From NCBI RefSeq assembly GCF_018987235.1, contig NZ_CP072197.1, forward strand, positions 1,488,001 to 1,552,000: a stretch of DNA of 64,000 nt, written 5' to 3'. The notes below the pieces were generated by a model. The model made no database searches and had not been told where the DNA came from. It was given only the letters and a program-made list of their open reading frames with translations. Below are positions 42,974-50,393 of the stretch, in pieces. Position 1 is the first letter of the stretch. Each line of letters begins with the position of its first letter. Both the position numbers and the translations under genes were made by a program. Origin of the DNA: Lactobacillus crispatus (GTDB lineage Bacteria > Bacillota > Bacilli > Lactobacillales > Lactobacillaceae).

Positions 42974-44137
42974 CCCGGATTTAAAATTGAAGTGCAACAC
43001 CAAGTGTTAAACAAAAAGGCCATGAAGACCTAAACTTGAAGTGACGAAAAATCAAGAAAGGAAGATCTTCATGACCAATTCAAATTCTAGCATTTCTAAG
43101 CACTATCATCAATTAACCAGCGTACAACGTGGACAAATTCAAGCAATGCTGGATTCCGGCATAACTTCCCGTACTGTTATCGCTCAAGAAGTCGGCTGCC
43201 ATAAGTCGACAATCAGTCGCGAAATCAAACGCGGAAGCGTCCTGCAAAGAGACAGCAGCTATTTATTGTATGAGCACTATTACGCTGATACTGCACAGCT
43301 TTATTATGAGAAGCGTCGCAAAAACTGCTATCAGCGCAATCCATTGAAGCATTATGCTGTCTTTTTGAGAATGCTCTCCAGACGCTTCAAAGCTAAATTT
43401 GATGCCACCAGCATCGATGAATTCGTTGGTGAATTCAAAAGGACTATGCCAGGCTACCCTTGTCCCAGCACACCAACTGTCTATCGCTATATTGATCAGG
43501 GCTTGCTGGACATAAGCAATATTGATCTGCCTATGAAGCTCAAAAGACGCAGGAACAAGCGTCATCACGGCCAGAGCGGTCATGCTTTGCACAAGAAGAA
43601 TCTTGGCAATTCCATTGAACAGCGTCCTAAAGAGATTGAAGACAGAAAAACGCCGCTGCACTGGGAAGGAGATCTGGTTAAAGGCGTCAGACGCAAGAAT
43701 CAGCCTGCTTTAATGACTTTGACCGAAAGAACCACACGCTTTGAAGTAGTTATCAAGATTCCTGACTATCGGGCAAGCACATGCCAAAGGCTGCTTCAAA
43801 ATGAGATTGACAGACATCCTGCCTGGTTTAAATCGATCACGTTTGACAATGGCTCTGAGTTTGCGGATATGACCAAGATCAAAGGCTGCCAGATCTACTT
43901 CGCCCACCCATATTCTCCATGGGAAAGAGGCACCAATGAGAACTGCAATGGACTTCTGCGTCAATTCTTCCCTAAAGGCAAAAGCATGAAAGATAAGTCA
44001 GCTGCTTATGTTCAACAGGCAACTGATGCCATTAACCGCAAACATCGTCGAATCCTTCAATATCACACAGCAGAAGAACTCTTCAAGCAATATATTTCCT
44101 CATAGCCTAACTGTTGCACTTAATTTGACAATTCAGG
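42974..44137. mobile_element. IS30-family insertion sequence, complete, about 1164 bp
   Basis: Imperfect terminal inverted repeats of 26 bp (18 matches; inner half AAGTGCAACA identical) bound the element. The 13-bp sequence TTTCATTTTAGGA is duplicated at 42961-42973 and 44138-44150. The element's base composition is richer in G+C than the flanks. It lies between the SLAP gene terminator and the sortase ATG, which is inside the duplicated bases. Confidence 0.85.
43071..44105 (+). CDS. IS30-family transposase
   Basis: 344 residues. N-terminal HTH (QLTSVQRGQIQAMLDSG, VGCHKSTISREIKRGS) and a DDE domain: HWEGDLVKG (first Asp, about residue 205), SITFDNGSEFAD (second Asp, about 260) and the last Glu in PWERGTNENCNGLLRQF (about 295). 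It appears uninterrupted. ATG 43071 follows AAAGGA; a GTG 30 bases earlier is less likely. It mobilises the surrounding element. Confidence 0.93.
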   Translation: MTNSNSSISKHYHQLTSVQRGQIQAMLDSGITSRTVIAQEVGCHKSTISREIKRGSVLQRDSSYLLYEHYYADTAQLYYEKRRKNCYQRNPLKHYAVFLRMLSRRFKAKFDATSIDEFVGEFKRTMPGYPCPSTPTVYRYIDQGLLDISNIDLPMKLKRRRNKRHHGQSGHALHKKNLGNSIEQRPKEIEDRKTPLHWEGDLVKGVRRKNQPALMTLTERTTRFEVVIKIPDYRASTCQRLLQNEIDRHPAWFKSITFDNGSEFADMTKIKGCQIYFAHPYSPWERGTNENCNGLLRQFFPKGKSMKDKSAAYVQQATDAINRKHRRILQYHTAEELFKQYISS

Positions 44138-44152
44138 TTTCATTTTAGGAAC

Positions 44153-44187
44153 AAAAAAAGGCAATTAGCATAACTAATTAACCTTTA
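44153..44187 (-). terminator. Terminator after the SLAP-domain gene
   Basis: AAAGGTTAATTAG-TTATG-CTAATT-GCCTTTTTTT on the minus strand. Before the IS30 insertion it sat about 15 bases from the sortase ATG. Confidence 0.75.
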
Positions 44188-44197
44188 TTTCTAATTT

Positions 44198-45412
44198 CTA
44201 CTTAGCAGCTTCCCAAGCCTTAATCCATTCTGGCGAATAACTTCCCACAACGGTAAAGTTTAATTCCAAACCGTGATCGATATAATCTCCCTCATTATTG
44301 AATCTAACTTTTAAAGCAGCATAAGCATATTTATCTTTATGTCCTTCAAGTGTTCTCAAGTCTATGTTGTCTTCTTCTCTTGTATAAGCATTAAAGATTT
44401 CATCTGCGACTTTCTTGGGATCTCTTTCTTTTAGATTAATGAAGTGCTGTTTCACATTATTATATCTGAAGGCATCTAAATCATTAAGACTTCTCGCACT
44501 ATCCATTCCTAACGCCTTTAATTTAGGTAAAAATTTAGCTAAGGTATCAGTATTTTGAAATGTACCAATACCATCACCTAAAGCGTTATATTCAGGAGTA
44601 CCTTTTTGCATAATTCGATTTACAAAGTTATTCAACTCTGGATTTGTCTTGTAGGCAGGATAACCTTTACTTTGGCGATAAGCATTGATTTTTTGCCATA
44701 AATAATTTTGAATTTGGGATACTTGGTCATCAGTAAAGTAGATATAACCTTTTTCTTTGATCCATTCTTGTTTTTTAGATTGAGAATTTGAGCTATTATA
44801 ATTATTAGTCTTTTTTTCTGCTGTTGCAGAATTGCCAGTAGTATTACCTACTGCAGTATCCGTAGCATTATTGTTTACTTGGTTATTAGCACCTTCAGCC
44901 GAAGTTGATTGTGCATTTGCAGCCTTGACGTATTGACCATTGCCTAAGAATAAGTAATTCTCACCATTAATAGTCTTGGTGCCAACTACTGTAAAAATAT
45001 GACTCTTCTTTAAAGTGTCAGCGCCTTTAATTCTCTTGCCTTCTGCATTATAAACATAAGCATTATGAGTTAAATAGTATTGTCCACCAACTGCATTAGC
45101 TTTACTGGTCTTCTTAGCAAAATTAGCAACCTTAACGTATTGATTCTTACCAATGCGGTAGTATTTCTTACCATAAATCTTCTTTGTACCGAGAATCTTA
45201 ACTGTTTTGCCCTTCTTCAATACTTTCTTGCCATAACGATTGCCATTACTCTTATAAATATAGGCATTATGAGTAAGCTTGCCATTTTTTACTGCTGCTT
45301 GTACAACATTTGTATTATTAGCAACACCATTTATTTCATTAACACCTACTGCTCCAACTGATAACAATGTTGCAACAGATAAACTTACTAATACATTCTT
45401 TTTCATAAACAT
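44198..45412 (-). CDS. Secreted SLAP-domain surface protein, possible surface-exclusion protein
   Basis: 404 residues. Signal peptide to about residue 40 (VVQA|A). Two SLAP modules follow (about 41-98 and 108-166: TKKIYGKKYYRIGKNQYVKV and a second copy), then a Ser/Asn linker and a C-terminal domain (about 210-404) with INAYRQSKGYPAYKTNPELN, a CAP/SCP-like helix pattern as also seen in PgrA/Sec10-type surface proteins. SLAP modules bind the cell wall non-covalently and are usually C-terminal; here they are N-terminal. A role in surface exclusion is inferred from location and layout. Confidence 0.78.
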   Translation of the reverse strand: MFMKKNVLVSLSVATLLSVGAVGVNEINGVANNTNVVQAAVKNGKLTHNAYIYKSNGNRYGKKVLKKGKTVKILGTKKIYGKKYYRIGKNQYVKVANFAKKTSKANAVGGQYYLTHNAYVYNAEGKRIKGADTLKKSHIFTVVGTKTINGENYLFLGNGQYVKAANAQSTSAEGANNQVNNNATDTAVGNTTGNSATAEKKTNNYNSSNSQSKKQEWIKEKGYIYFTDDQVSQIQNYLWQKINAYRQSKGYPAYKTNPELNNFVNRIMQKGTPEYNALGDGIGTFQNTDTLAKFLPKLKALGMDSARSLNDLDAFRYNNVKQHFINLKERDPKKVADEIFNAYTREEDNIDLRTLEGHKDKYAYAALKVRFNNEGDYIDHGLELNFTVVGSYSPEWIKAWEAAK

Positions 45413-45535
45413 AATTTGCTCCTCTTTCCTTCAAATAATTCAGCTTAAATTACTCGCTAACTTTTCCCCGCTCTCACCTGCTTTCATTATACTACATACG
45501 CAACATTATAGCAGCGGGATATCCGTTAATTTTTA

Positions 45536-45787
45536 TTATTTTAAAATATACTCTTGCGTACATCTTCCAAAACGATCATATGTAAAAGATAACTTCACTT
45601 GATCATTCTTTCGGGAAAGTAATGCACGTAATGCTAATGTTTCTTTTTGCCTTAAAGGCGTAAAATCTTTAGGGTATTCCCTCGCTAATTGATTGCGATA
45701 ACGGACATACTCATCCGCCGTTAATCTTGTAACATCTAATTTTTTCATTACATTAACCAATCGATCAACGTAATCAAAATTATTCAT
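45536..45787 (-). CDS. Small protein at the head of the transfer operon, 83 residues
   Basis: Begins MNNFDYVDRLVNVMKKLDVTRL; soluble, Arg/Tyr/Asp-rich, with KLSFTYDRFGRCTQEYILK at the end. I do not recognise it. It is the first gene after the long non-coding region and precedes the surface-protein and channel genes, all in one direction. That position would suit a regulator of the long operon, such as the protein part of an antitermination system, but this is conjecture. Confidence 0.55.
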   Translation of the reverse strand: MNNFDYVDRLVNVMKKLDVTRLTADEYVRYRNQLAREYPKDFTPLRQKETLALRALLSRKNDQVKLSFTYDRFGRCTQEYILK

Positions 45788-45814
45788 AACTTTTCATCTT
45801 AATTTCCCTATTAT

Positions 45815-46495
45815 TATAGTTTGTGATCTCTTTTTAATTACCAACGGTTTTACGCTATGACCGATAACGATGATGGTTTCTTAGTTAGCCATCAAACTGT
45901 AAGTTTTTGTACAGTACGTAGCAGATAGCTTCACCTATCTCTAACCTCTCGCTTCACGCATTCCGCAAGCTATCCTCTTATCAATCCTAATCAAAGACTC
46001 TTTCTTGCCCTTCAGTTACTACAACACTTAAATAATTAAGTTTATTGACTCACTTACTGTTCTTGATCACACTCCGACTTTTTATTTACTCTTGAGTTTT
46101 TCATCAAGGTATTCACATGTTAAAACAGCCAAAAAGAATGTATGCTTATCTTTTAGTAGCCTATTACAGCTATTACTATTACTTTAAATTTTAAATTTCG
46201 TTCAAACTAAGACTTATCATCAAGCCAAAAATAATAGTAATCTTTATTGATGGACGGCTATCTCCATCTCGGCAGGTGTGATTCTTTCTTCTTCCACCCG
46301 TTGTGCCTTCAATTCTCTGTCTTACAAATCCTATTGAGTCGGCTCAATAGTCATGCACACGTCCTACACCCGTTGCAGAGCATAGTTGACGCTTATTCTG
46401 TTTTCAATGTACTAGTGGACTGTCTACCAGTCCTAAAAGAAATAGCTGAGTTGAACAGCTAAATTATTGATCAAAAATCAATAATTGTACCGACT
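45815..46495 (-). ncRNA. Candidate large structured non-coding RNA at the head of the transfer operon
   Basis: About 680 bases without a credible gene, rich in hairpins with good stems: CTATTGAG-(N4)-CTCAATAG (46331-46350), GGACT-(N7)-AGTCC (46417-46433), GATGG...CCATC (about 46247-46267), AGATAG-(N6)-CTATCT (45922-45939), AGCTG...CAGCT (46444-46460), ATTATTGAT...ATCAATAAT (46462-46484) and GATGG...CCATC (about 45871-45892). On the minus strand single-stranded parts are purine-rich, as in folded RNAs. It is the leader of the operon that begins with the 83-residue gene. Candidates are a large ornate RNA of the ROOL/GOLLD kind or an antitermination leader. Not proven. Confidence 0.45.
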
Positions 46496-46505
46496 TTCTT
46501 AATGA

Positions 46506-46625
46506 TTAACATTCTAAGGATTTTGCCTCTTTTACTTGATTTGTCACGACTACTGCCACAATAATTGCTCCTGTCACAGCTAACGCAGTTAAAGCAAACT
46601 TGCTAAACTTTTTCACGTTTATCAT
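46506..46625 (-). CDS. 39-residue single-pass membrane peptide
   Basis: A short gene beginning MINVKKFSKFALTALAV, then GAIIVAVVV, ending SLEC. One hydrophobic segment with a basic N-terminus predicts a membrane peptide. Its ATG overlaps the stop of the preceding gene (ATGA), and AGAGGAGATGAT precedes it, so it is likely translated by coupling. Function unknown. It is the last gene of the ssb-linked chain of small genes. Confidence 0.6.
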   Translation of the reverse strand: MINVKKFSKFALTALAVTGAIIVAVVVTNQVKEAKSLEC

Positions 46626-47005
46626 CTCCTCTGATTTTCGTTTACCCATTTCTTCAATGCTGCTTTATCAATTTTTCCTTCTTGATAGCTTCTCAATAAT
46701 TTCAAATAATTGCTTCTAGCAACTTCTTTTTGTGTAATTCGTTGCAGTAGCTTTTCTTGTTGCTTCTTGGCTTTCTTAAGCCCCCTATTAACGGAAAAAC
46801 TTGGTGGGAAGCCCTGATTTCTTGCGATTGTTTCATTAACTTCTGTTAACTGTTTTCGCAAATCATTAATTTGACTGTCATACCTAATAAGGAGTTCTTT
46901 AGGATTATCATCCATATTTTTCTTCAAATTTTTCATGTTTGAATACGCTCGCCAGACGTAATAAACAATATAAATACCTACTGCGACTGTTATTAACTTA
47001 TACAT
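46622..47005 (-). CDS. Membrane-anchored coiled-coil protein, about 127 residues
   Basis: N-terminal hydrophobic segment (LITVAVGIYIVYYVWRAY) followed by a helical, basic body with coiled-coil character (SQINDLRKQLTEVNETI; KKAKKQQEKLLQRITQ). ATG 47005 follows GTGAGG by a normal distance. Function unknown. It overlaps the 39-residue gene by four bases. Confidence 0.6.
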   Translation of the reverse strand: MYKLITVAVGIYIVYYVWRAYSNMKNLKKNMDDNPKELLIRYDSQINDLRKQLTEVNETIARNQGFPPSFSVNRGLKKAKKQQEKLLQRITQKEVARSNYLKLLRSYQEGKIDKAALKKWVNENQRR

Positions 47006-47022
47006 ATTTTTCCTCACTAGAT

Positions 47023-47046
47023 TAGAGCGGAAAGATTCGAACTTTC
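47023..47046 (-). other. tRNA T-arm-like sequence
   Basis: On the minus strand GAAAG-TTCGAAT-CTTTC forms a 5-bp stem with a canonical TTCGAAT T-loop, followed by CGCTCTA, an acceptor-like 7-mer. No matching 5' half (TAGAGCG) or CCA is seen. It looks like a tRNA 3'-half remnant or a chance mimic. Confidence 0.35.
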
Positions 47047-47189
47047 ATTGCAAGTATTAAGTATTGAGTATTAAAGTATTAAAAATAGGGATATATATGA
47101 ATATCAACTTTTTGATTCAAAAGAGGAGCAATTCCTTTAACAAATATTCATTCCAACTTGCATTTTACCTATTAAATTACGCCCTAGTT

Positions 47190-47426
47190 TTACATTAAAT
47201 AGCTCCAGTAATATCCGATAAATAAAATCATGATCCATAGAATAATTCCAAGAATCGATAGCAGAACTGTCACTAATTCATCCAATTTTTCAAAAAAGTT
47301 AGCAAACCTTGTGCCTGCTAAACTTGGCAAAGATGATATTGCCATAAGAATAATTATGAATAAATTCCCCGCTCCAAATGCGATCACTATGTATCGAAAA
47401 TGTTCTAATATAAATGAACTGATCAT
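47190..47426 (-). CDS. Small membrane protein with two to three segments, 78 residues
   Basis: Hydrophobic stretches at about 10-32 (YIVIAFGAGNLFIIILMAI) and 50-76 (VTVLLSILGIILWIMILFIG). No recognised family. It lies 6 bases from the upstream 47433 gene, so it is co-transcribed. The plan resembles small integral components of Gram-positive conjugation loci, but nothing more can be said. Confidence 0.6.
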   Translation of the reverse strand: MISSFILEHFRYIVIAFGAGNLFIIILMAISSLPSLAGTRFANFFEKLDELVTVLLSILGIILWIMILFIGYYWSYLM

Positions 47427-47432
47427 AATATC

Positions 47433-47765
47433 TTACTTGCTAACATCAATTAGCGGCTTTTTCCTATGATGAGATTCAGGATATTTTCTTTTACACAATA
47501 ACCTGCGATGTCCTAATTTAGGATTTACTTCAAATCCAAAGCCTAAATAAATTTGATCATAAATCTCACTTACTCGATAAAAAGTTACTTTTTTATATCC
47601 AGTATTGTATTTATAAGACTTTAGAGACAAAAAATTTTTTGGATTTTTTATAAATAACCCGTCAATATTCCAGTAATGGTACCCATCTATCGTCAGAATT
47701 TCATAAACTTCTTTTTCCACTCTGAATACGCTAAAGCGTCTATTTTTTACTGATTTTTTTGTCAT
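47433..47765 (-). CDS. Hypothetical protein downstream of ssb, about 110 residues
   Basis: Begins MTKKSVKNRRFSVFRVEKE (ATG 47765, preceded by GGTGAG). A longer frame opens at 47813 inside the ssb 3' end but has no ribosome site. Basic, Tyr/Lys-rich, predicted mostly beta with YKKVTFYRVSEIYDQIYLGF. No family recognised. Confidence 0.55.
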   Translation of the reverse strand: MTKKSVKNRRFSVFRVEKEVYEILTIDGYHYWNIDGLFIKNPKNFLSLKSYKYNTGYKKVTFYRVSEIYDQIYLGFGFEVNPKLGHRRLLCKRKYPESHHRKKPLIDVSK

Positions 47766-47793
47766 CCAATACTCACCAATCGCATTATCTTTA

Positions 47794-48276
47794 TTAAAAT
47801 GGTAAATCAGCATCTGTTAGTTGTACTTCTTTCTGACTTCCAAAAGGTTCTTCTGCCAATTTATCTTTTTTGTTTGCTTCCACAATGGTACGGTCAGCTT
47901 CTGGCTCTTCATCATTTGCTTGATTTGAATTCTGAGGAATAGCTTTTGTAGACACTTCATTTTGACTTGTTAAAACATCAAATGAGTTAACCCAGATATA
48001 TTCATATGCAACCTTATTACCATTTTTATCAATAAAGCTTCTAGTCCTTTGTTCACCAGCTAGAATAACTTTTAAGCCTTTATGTACTTTAGCAACGAGA
48101 TCTTCAGCTACTTTATTCCATGCAACTGCATGATGCCATTCACCAACATAACATTTTTGAATCTTACTATAACGATTTTGACAAATGGTAAAAGACACAT
48201 ATTTCTTTAAGGATTGTGTCGTTTTTAACTCTAAATCTTTTCCAATATAGCCATCCATTACGATCTGATTAATCAC
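47794..48276 (-). CDS. ssb: Single-stranded DNA-binding protein
   Basis: 160 residues. An OB-fold of the bacterial SSB type (IVMDGYIGKDLELK; WHHAVAWNKVAEDL; KGLKVILAGEQRTRSF) and the acidic C-terminal tip DADLPF that recruits partner proteins. ICE-encoded SSBs coat transferred DNA in the recipient and limit the SOS response. Its promoter carries operator site B (48324-48341), shared with the topoisomerase and the double-HTH regulator, which suggests coordinated expression on transfer. Confidence 0.9.
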   Translation of the reverse strand: MINQIVMDGYIGKDLELKTTQSLKKYVSFTICQNRYSKIQKCYVGEWHHAVAWNKVAEDLVAKVHKGLKVILAGEQRTRSFIDKNGNKVAYEYIWVNSFDVLTSQNEVSTKAIPQNSNQANDEEPEADRTIVEANKKDKLAEEPFGSQKEVQLTDADLPF

Positions 48277-48323
48277 TCTCTTACTCCCCCCTATTTTTAA
48301 ATGTTTTCTGATATTTATATTAT

Positions 48324-48341
48324 ATATCGTTTTTACGATAT
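48324..48341 (-). promoter_or_regulatory. Shared operator-promoter, site B (ssb)
   Basis: ATATC-GTTTTTAC-GATAT. On the minus strand it overlaps a promoter TTGAAA-(16)-TATAAT and is followed by ATAATATAAATA, the same bases that follow site A. Confidence 0.72.
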
Positions 48342-48435
48342 TTCAAGACAAAAAAGAATATACATAATTTTTATATTAAGCACAATACTAAAAACAATCC
48401 ACAATAATACTAATAAGATATTCATTTTATTCTTC

Positions 48436-48741
48436 CTAATTATGAACTGTGTATTTTTGCAGTTCTCTATTTACTTTCTTCTGAAGCTCCTTTTCCTGAT
48501 GCTTTTTCAGCCATTGTTGATTGATAACGGGCTTCCCATTTTTATCAATTCGAGGTGTGATTCCTCCATCATTTTCAATCAAGACATACTCAACGCCTGT
48601 TTTTTCGTCAACCATGATCCTTTCAACACCTTGATCAATTTCTTCACCAGCTTTACCCTCCACTTTTAAATCAAATGCTCTAACACCAAAAACAGAAGTA
48701 TTATTGAAAAGAAAACTATAACTAAAGGTATTAACACACAT
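48436..48741 (-). CDS. DUF6440-like small protein
   Basis: Up to 101 residues; the block GVEYVLIENDGGITPRIDKNGKP is typical of the DUF6440 family of Firmicute mobile elements (function unknown). The open frame starts at 48741 inside the preceding 68-residue gene. A start nearer 48670, at GTG within AAGTGGAGGG, or a TTG would avoid the overlap; I cannot decide. Confidence 0.55.
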   Translation of the reverse strand: MCVNTFSYSFLFNNTSVFGVRAFDLKVEGKAGEEIDQGVERIMVDEKTGVEYVLIENDGGITPRIDKNGKPVINQQWLKKHQEKELQKKVNRELQKYTVHN

Positions 48742-48872
48742 AGCGCCTTCACATACTTACGTTCAAAAGTTAAACCTGGTTGCTTTAAAATCCAAAAGCA
48801 TACCAACATAAATAAAACTAAGATAGGAATTGCTACTATACAGGTAATTGCTAACGATTTTGCTTCCGCCAT
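48666..48872 (-). CDS. Small two-segment membrane protein, 68 residues
   Basis: Hydrophobic segments at about 5-28 (LAITCIVAIPILVLFMLVCF) and 44-66 (LCVLIPLVIVFFSIILLFLV). Two bases separate it from the upstream gene. No family recognised. It belongs to the chain of small genes 50332 to 46506. Confidence 0.6.
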   Translation of the reverse strand: MAEAKSLAITCIVAIPILVLFMLVCFWILKQPGLTFERKYVKALCVLIPLVIVFFSIILLFLVLEHLI

Positions 48873-48874
48873 TT

Positions 48875-49123
48875 CTACTTCACTCTTTTCAAAAACTCAC
48901 TTAGCTTACGTCTACCTAGCACTCTTTTAAACTCATCACTCATTGCTTGGCTAATATAAGCTGCCTGTTTTTCTTTAAAATCTTTTTCAGTACCACCTTG
49001 AGCTAAATATTCATGATACATAGACATTAAAATTTGATCATCAATTTCGAGATCCATTTCATTCATTCCTAAAATTGGTAACTGCTCCGAACCATATGGA
49101 TGAAGCCTAATTATCTTAGTCAT
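48875..49123 (-). CDS. Hypothetical protein, 82 residues
   Basis: Begins MTKIIRLHPYGSEQLPILGM; soluble, acidic in the middle and basic at the end (RRKLSEFLKRVK). It overlaps its upstream neighbour by four bases (ATGA type). No family recognised. Confidence 0.6.
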   Translation of the reverse strand: MTKIIRLHPYGSEQLPILGMNEMDLEIDDQILMSMYHEYLAQGGTEKDFKEKQAAYISQAMSDEFKRVLGRRKLSEFLKRVK

Positions 49124-49389
49124 GCTTTTACCTTCTTTGTTTCCTTGTTCTGCTTTATTTTCCGCTTAATCCAAGCAATCCCCATAGATAAACCCTTAAT
49201 TCCTAGAAAAATCACACCAATTACCAGCGCAATTCTCCATACACCATCCATCAGTGTTAACAGAGCTGGAAAAATCAGATAGATTCCGAAAGCAAGCCAA
49301 ACCAATTTCCAGAGATGGAATGCTGAAGCAAGAATAAAGACCCAAACCATAATCCAAAACCAATCTGTTTGTGAAAGTACTAAAAACAT
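49120..49389 (-). CDS. Small polytopic membrane protein, 89 residues
   Basis: About three hydrophobic segments (10-28, 28-44 and 48-66: WRIALVIGVIFLGIKGLS) and a basic C-terminus (RKIKQNKETKKVKA). It overlaps the downstream gene by four bases. No recognised family. Membrane proteins of this size are frequent in the accessory part of Gram-positive ICEs. Confidence 0.6.
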   Translation of the reverse strand: MFLVLSQTDWFWIMVWVFILASAFHLWKLVWLAFGIYLIFPALLTLMDGVWRIALVIGVIFLGIKGLSMGIAWIKRKIKQNKETKKVKA

Positions 49390-49405
49390 AGCGTTCTCCT
49401 TAGCA

Positions 49406-49792
49406 TTAATAAACTCTTATTACCTTTGTCTGAACTTGAGGAATATTACCTCTAGTATTGATAACTACTTGCAAATCGGCTTCAATTTGCCTTGCTTGCT
49501 TAGCTTTAAAAACTTTTATTTGATTTTTAGGTACGATTGCCTTAATCACTATAGGGGTATCGTCCTCAAAAGAATGATGATCATTTGATAATAATTCAAG
49601 CATCGAACATCCTTGATTCATATCAACATTCATTACTTTAAGCGAGACAGACTTATAATTCACAGTTTGTTTGTCTCTTTTGGTAACTCTATTAACATAC
49701 TTTTCTTCTGCGTCTGTCTTGTTAAAGACTACTGCTATCCAAATCAAACTCGTAAGAAAGTAAGCCAAATATATGCTTAAAAATAATTTCAT
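49406..49792 (-). CDS. Single-pass membrane-anchored protein, 128 residues
   Basis: An N-terminal hydrophobic segment (FLSIYLAYFLTSLIWIAVVF) precedes a soluble, beta-rich extracytoplasmic domain (VNYKSVSLKVMNVDM; TPIVIKAIVPKNQIKVF). No cleavage motif or lipobox. Function unknown. Two bases separate it from the preceding gene. Confidence 0.6.
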   Translation of the reverse strand: MKLFLSIYLAYFLTSLIWIAVVFNKTDAEEKYVNRVTKRDKQTVNYKSVSLKVMNVDMNQGCSMLELLSNDHHSFEDDTPIVIKAIVPKNQIKVFKAKQARQIEADLQVVINTRGNIPQVQTKVIRVY

Positions 49793-49794
49793 AG

Positions 49795-50025
49795 CTAGCT
49801 CTTTTCAACTACTACGAGCCATTTTCCTTCACCAACATACTTAATCTTTTGATTAGCCTTAATGCTGATAAAATGACCATTAAGCTGCTTAACGCGAACA
49901 TAAAAGCTATTACTATCCAACGGTTGAATTCCAAGCACCTCACTTCTAAAGCGCCAAGTAAAAACTTTAGCTAATTCTGCAGGTGTAGCTAGCATTCCAG
50001 GATATAAATCATATTTATTCATCAT
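49795..50025 (-). CDS. Hypothetical protein, 76 residues
   Basis: Begins MMNKYDLYPGMLATPAELAK; small soluble, probably beta-rich (FYVRVKQLNGHFISIKANQ). It overlaps the upstream gene by 11 bases. No recognised family. Confidence 0.6.
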   Translation of the reverse strand: MMNKYDLYPGMLATPAELAKVFTWRFRSEVLGIQPLDSNSFYVRVKQLNGHFISIKANQKIKYVGEGKWLVVVEKS

Positions 50026-50332
50026 GAACCCCCGACATATTCATATAATCTACAAAAGCTTTCTCAATCAATTTACCCATTTTTGCTAGATAGTCTGGGT
50101 TATAAATTCTATTGTTTAATACTTCTGGACTGTTTCCCATTAAGCCCAATGCTTCCCCTGCTAAATAGCTGTTTAACTCTAGCTTCCGCTTACTACTAAG
50201 TCGTTGCCCATCTAGTTCAAGATCATCTGCCATGCTAAGAAACGCAATGGAAAACAGTCTATCTTCAATTTCTTGAATATCAACTTTTCCATCAAGCAAG
50301 TCTTGTGCAACTTTTTTATTTTTAGGATTCAT
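50015..50332 (-). CDS. Hypothetical protein, 105 residues, first of the small-gene chain
   Basis: Helical, soluble (KNKKVAQDLLDGKVDIQEIE; LNSYLAGEALGLMGNSPEVL). It starts 60 bases from operator site C and is divergent from the double-HTH regulator gene, so that regulator may control it. No recognised family. Confidence 0.6.
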   Translation of the reverse strand: MNPKNKKVAQDLLDGKVDIQEIEDRLFSIAFLSMADDLELDGQRLSSKRKLELNSYLAGEALGLMGNSPEVLNNRIYNPDYLAKMGKLIEKAFVDYMNMSGVHDE

Positions 50333-50393
50333 TCTTACAACCTCATATCCGTCTAATTATCTATTTATCAATATCTTACGATCTTATACAAAA

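Noticed and set aside
43263..43964. Minus-strand ORFs inside the IS30 transposase
   Set aside because: Shadows of the transposase frame, no family resemblance.
46247..46462. 71-codon plus-strand ORF in the non-coding region
   Set aside because: No ribosome site, crosses several strong hairpins and opposes the direction of all neighbouring genes.
45815..46495. Naming this region outright as ROOL, GOLLD or a group II intron
   Set aside because: I cannot match conserved blocks by eye; no intron-encoded protein or domain V signature is visible. Kept only as a candidate structured RNA.
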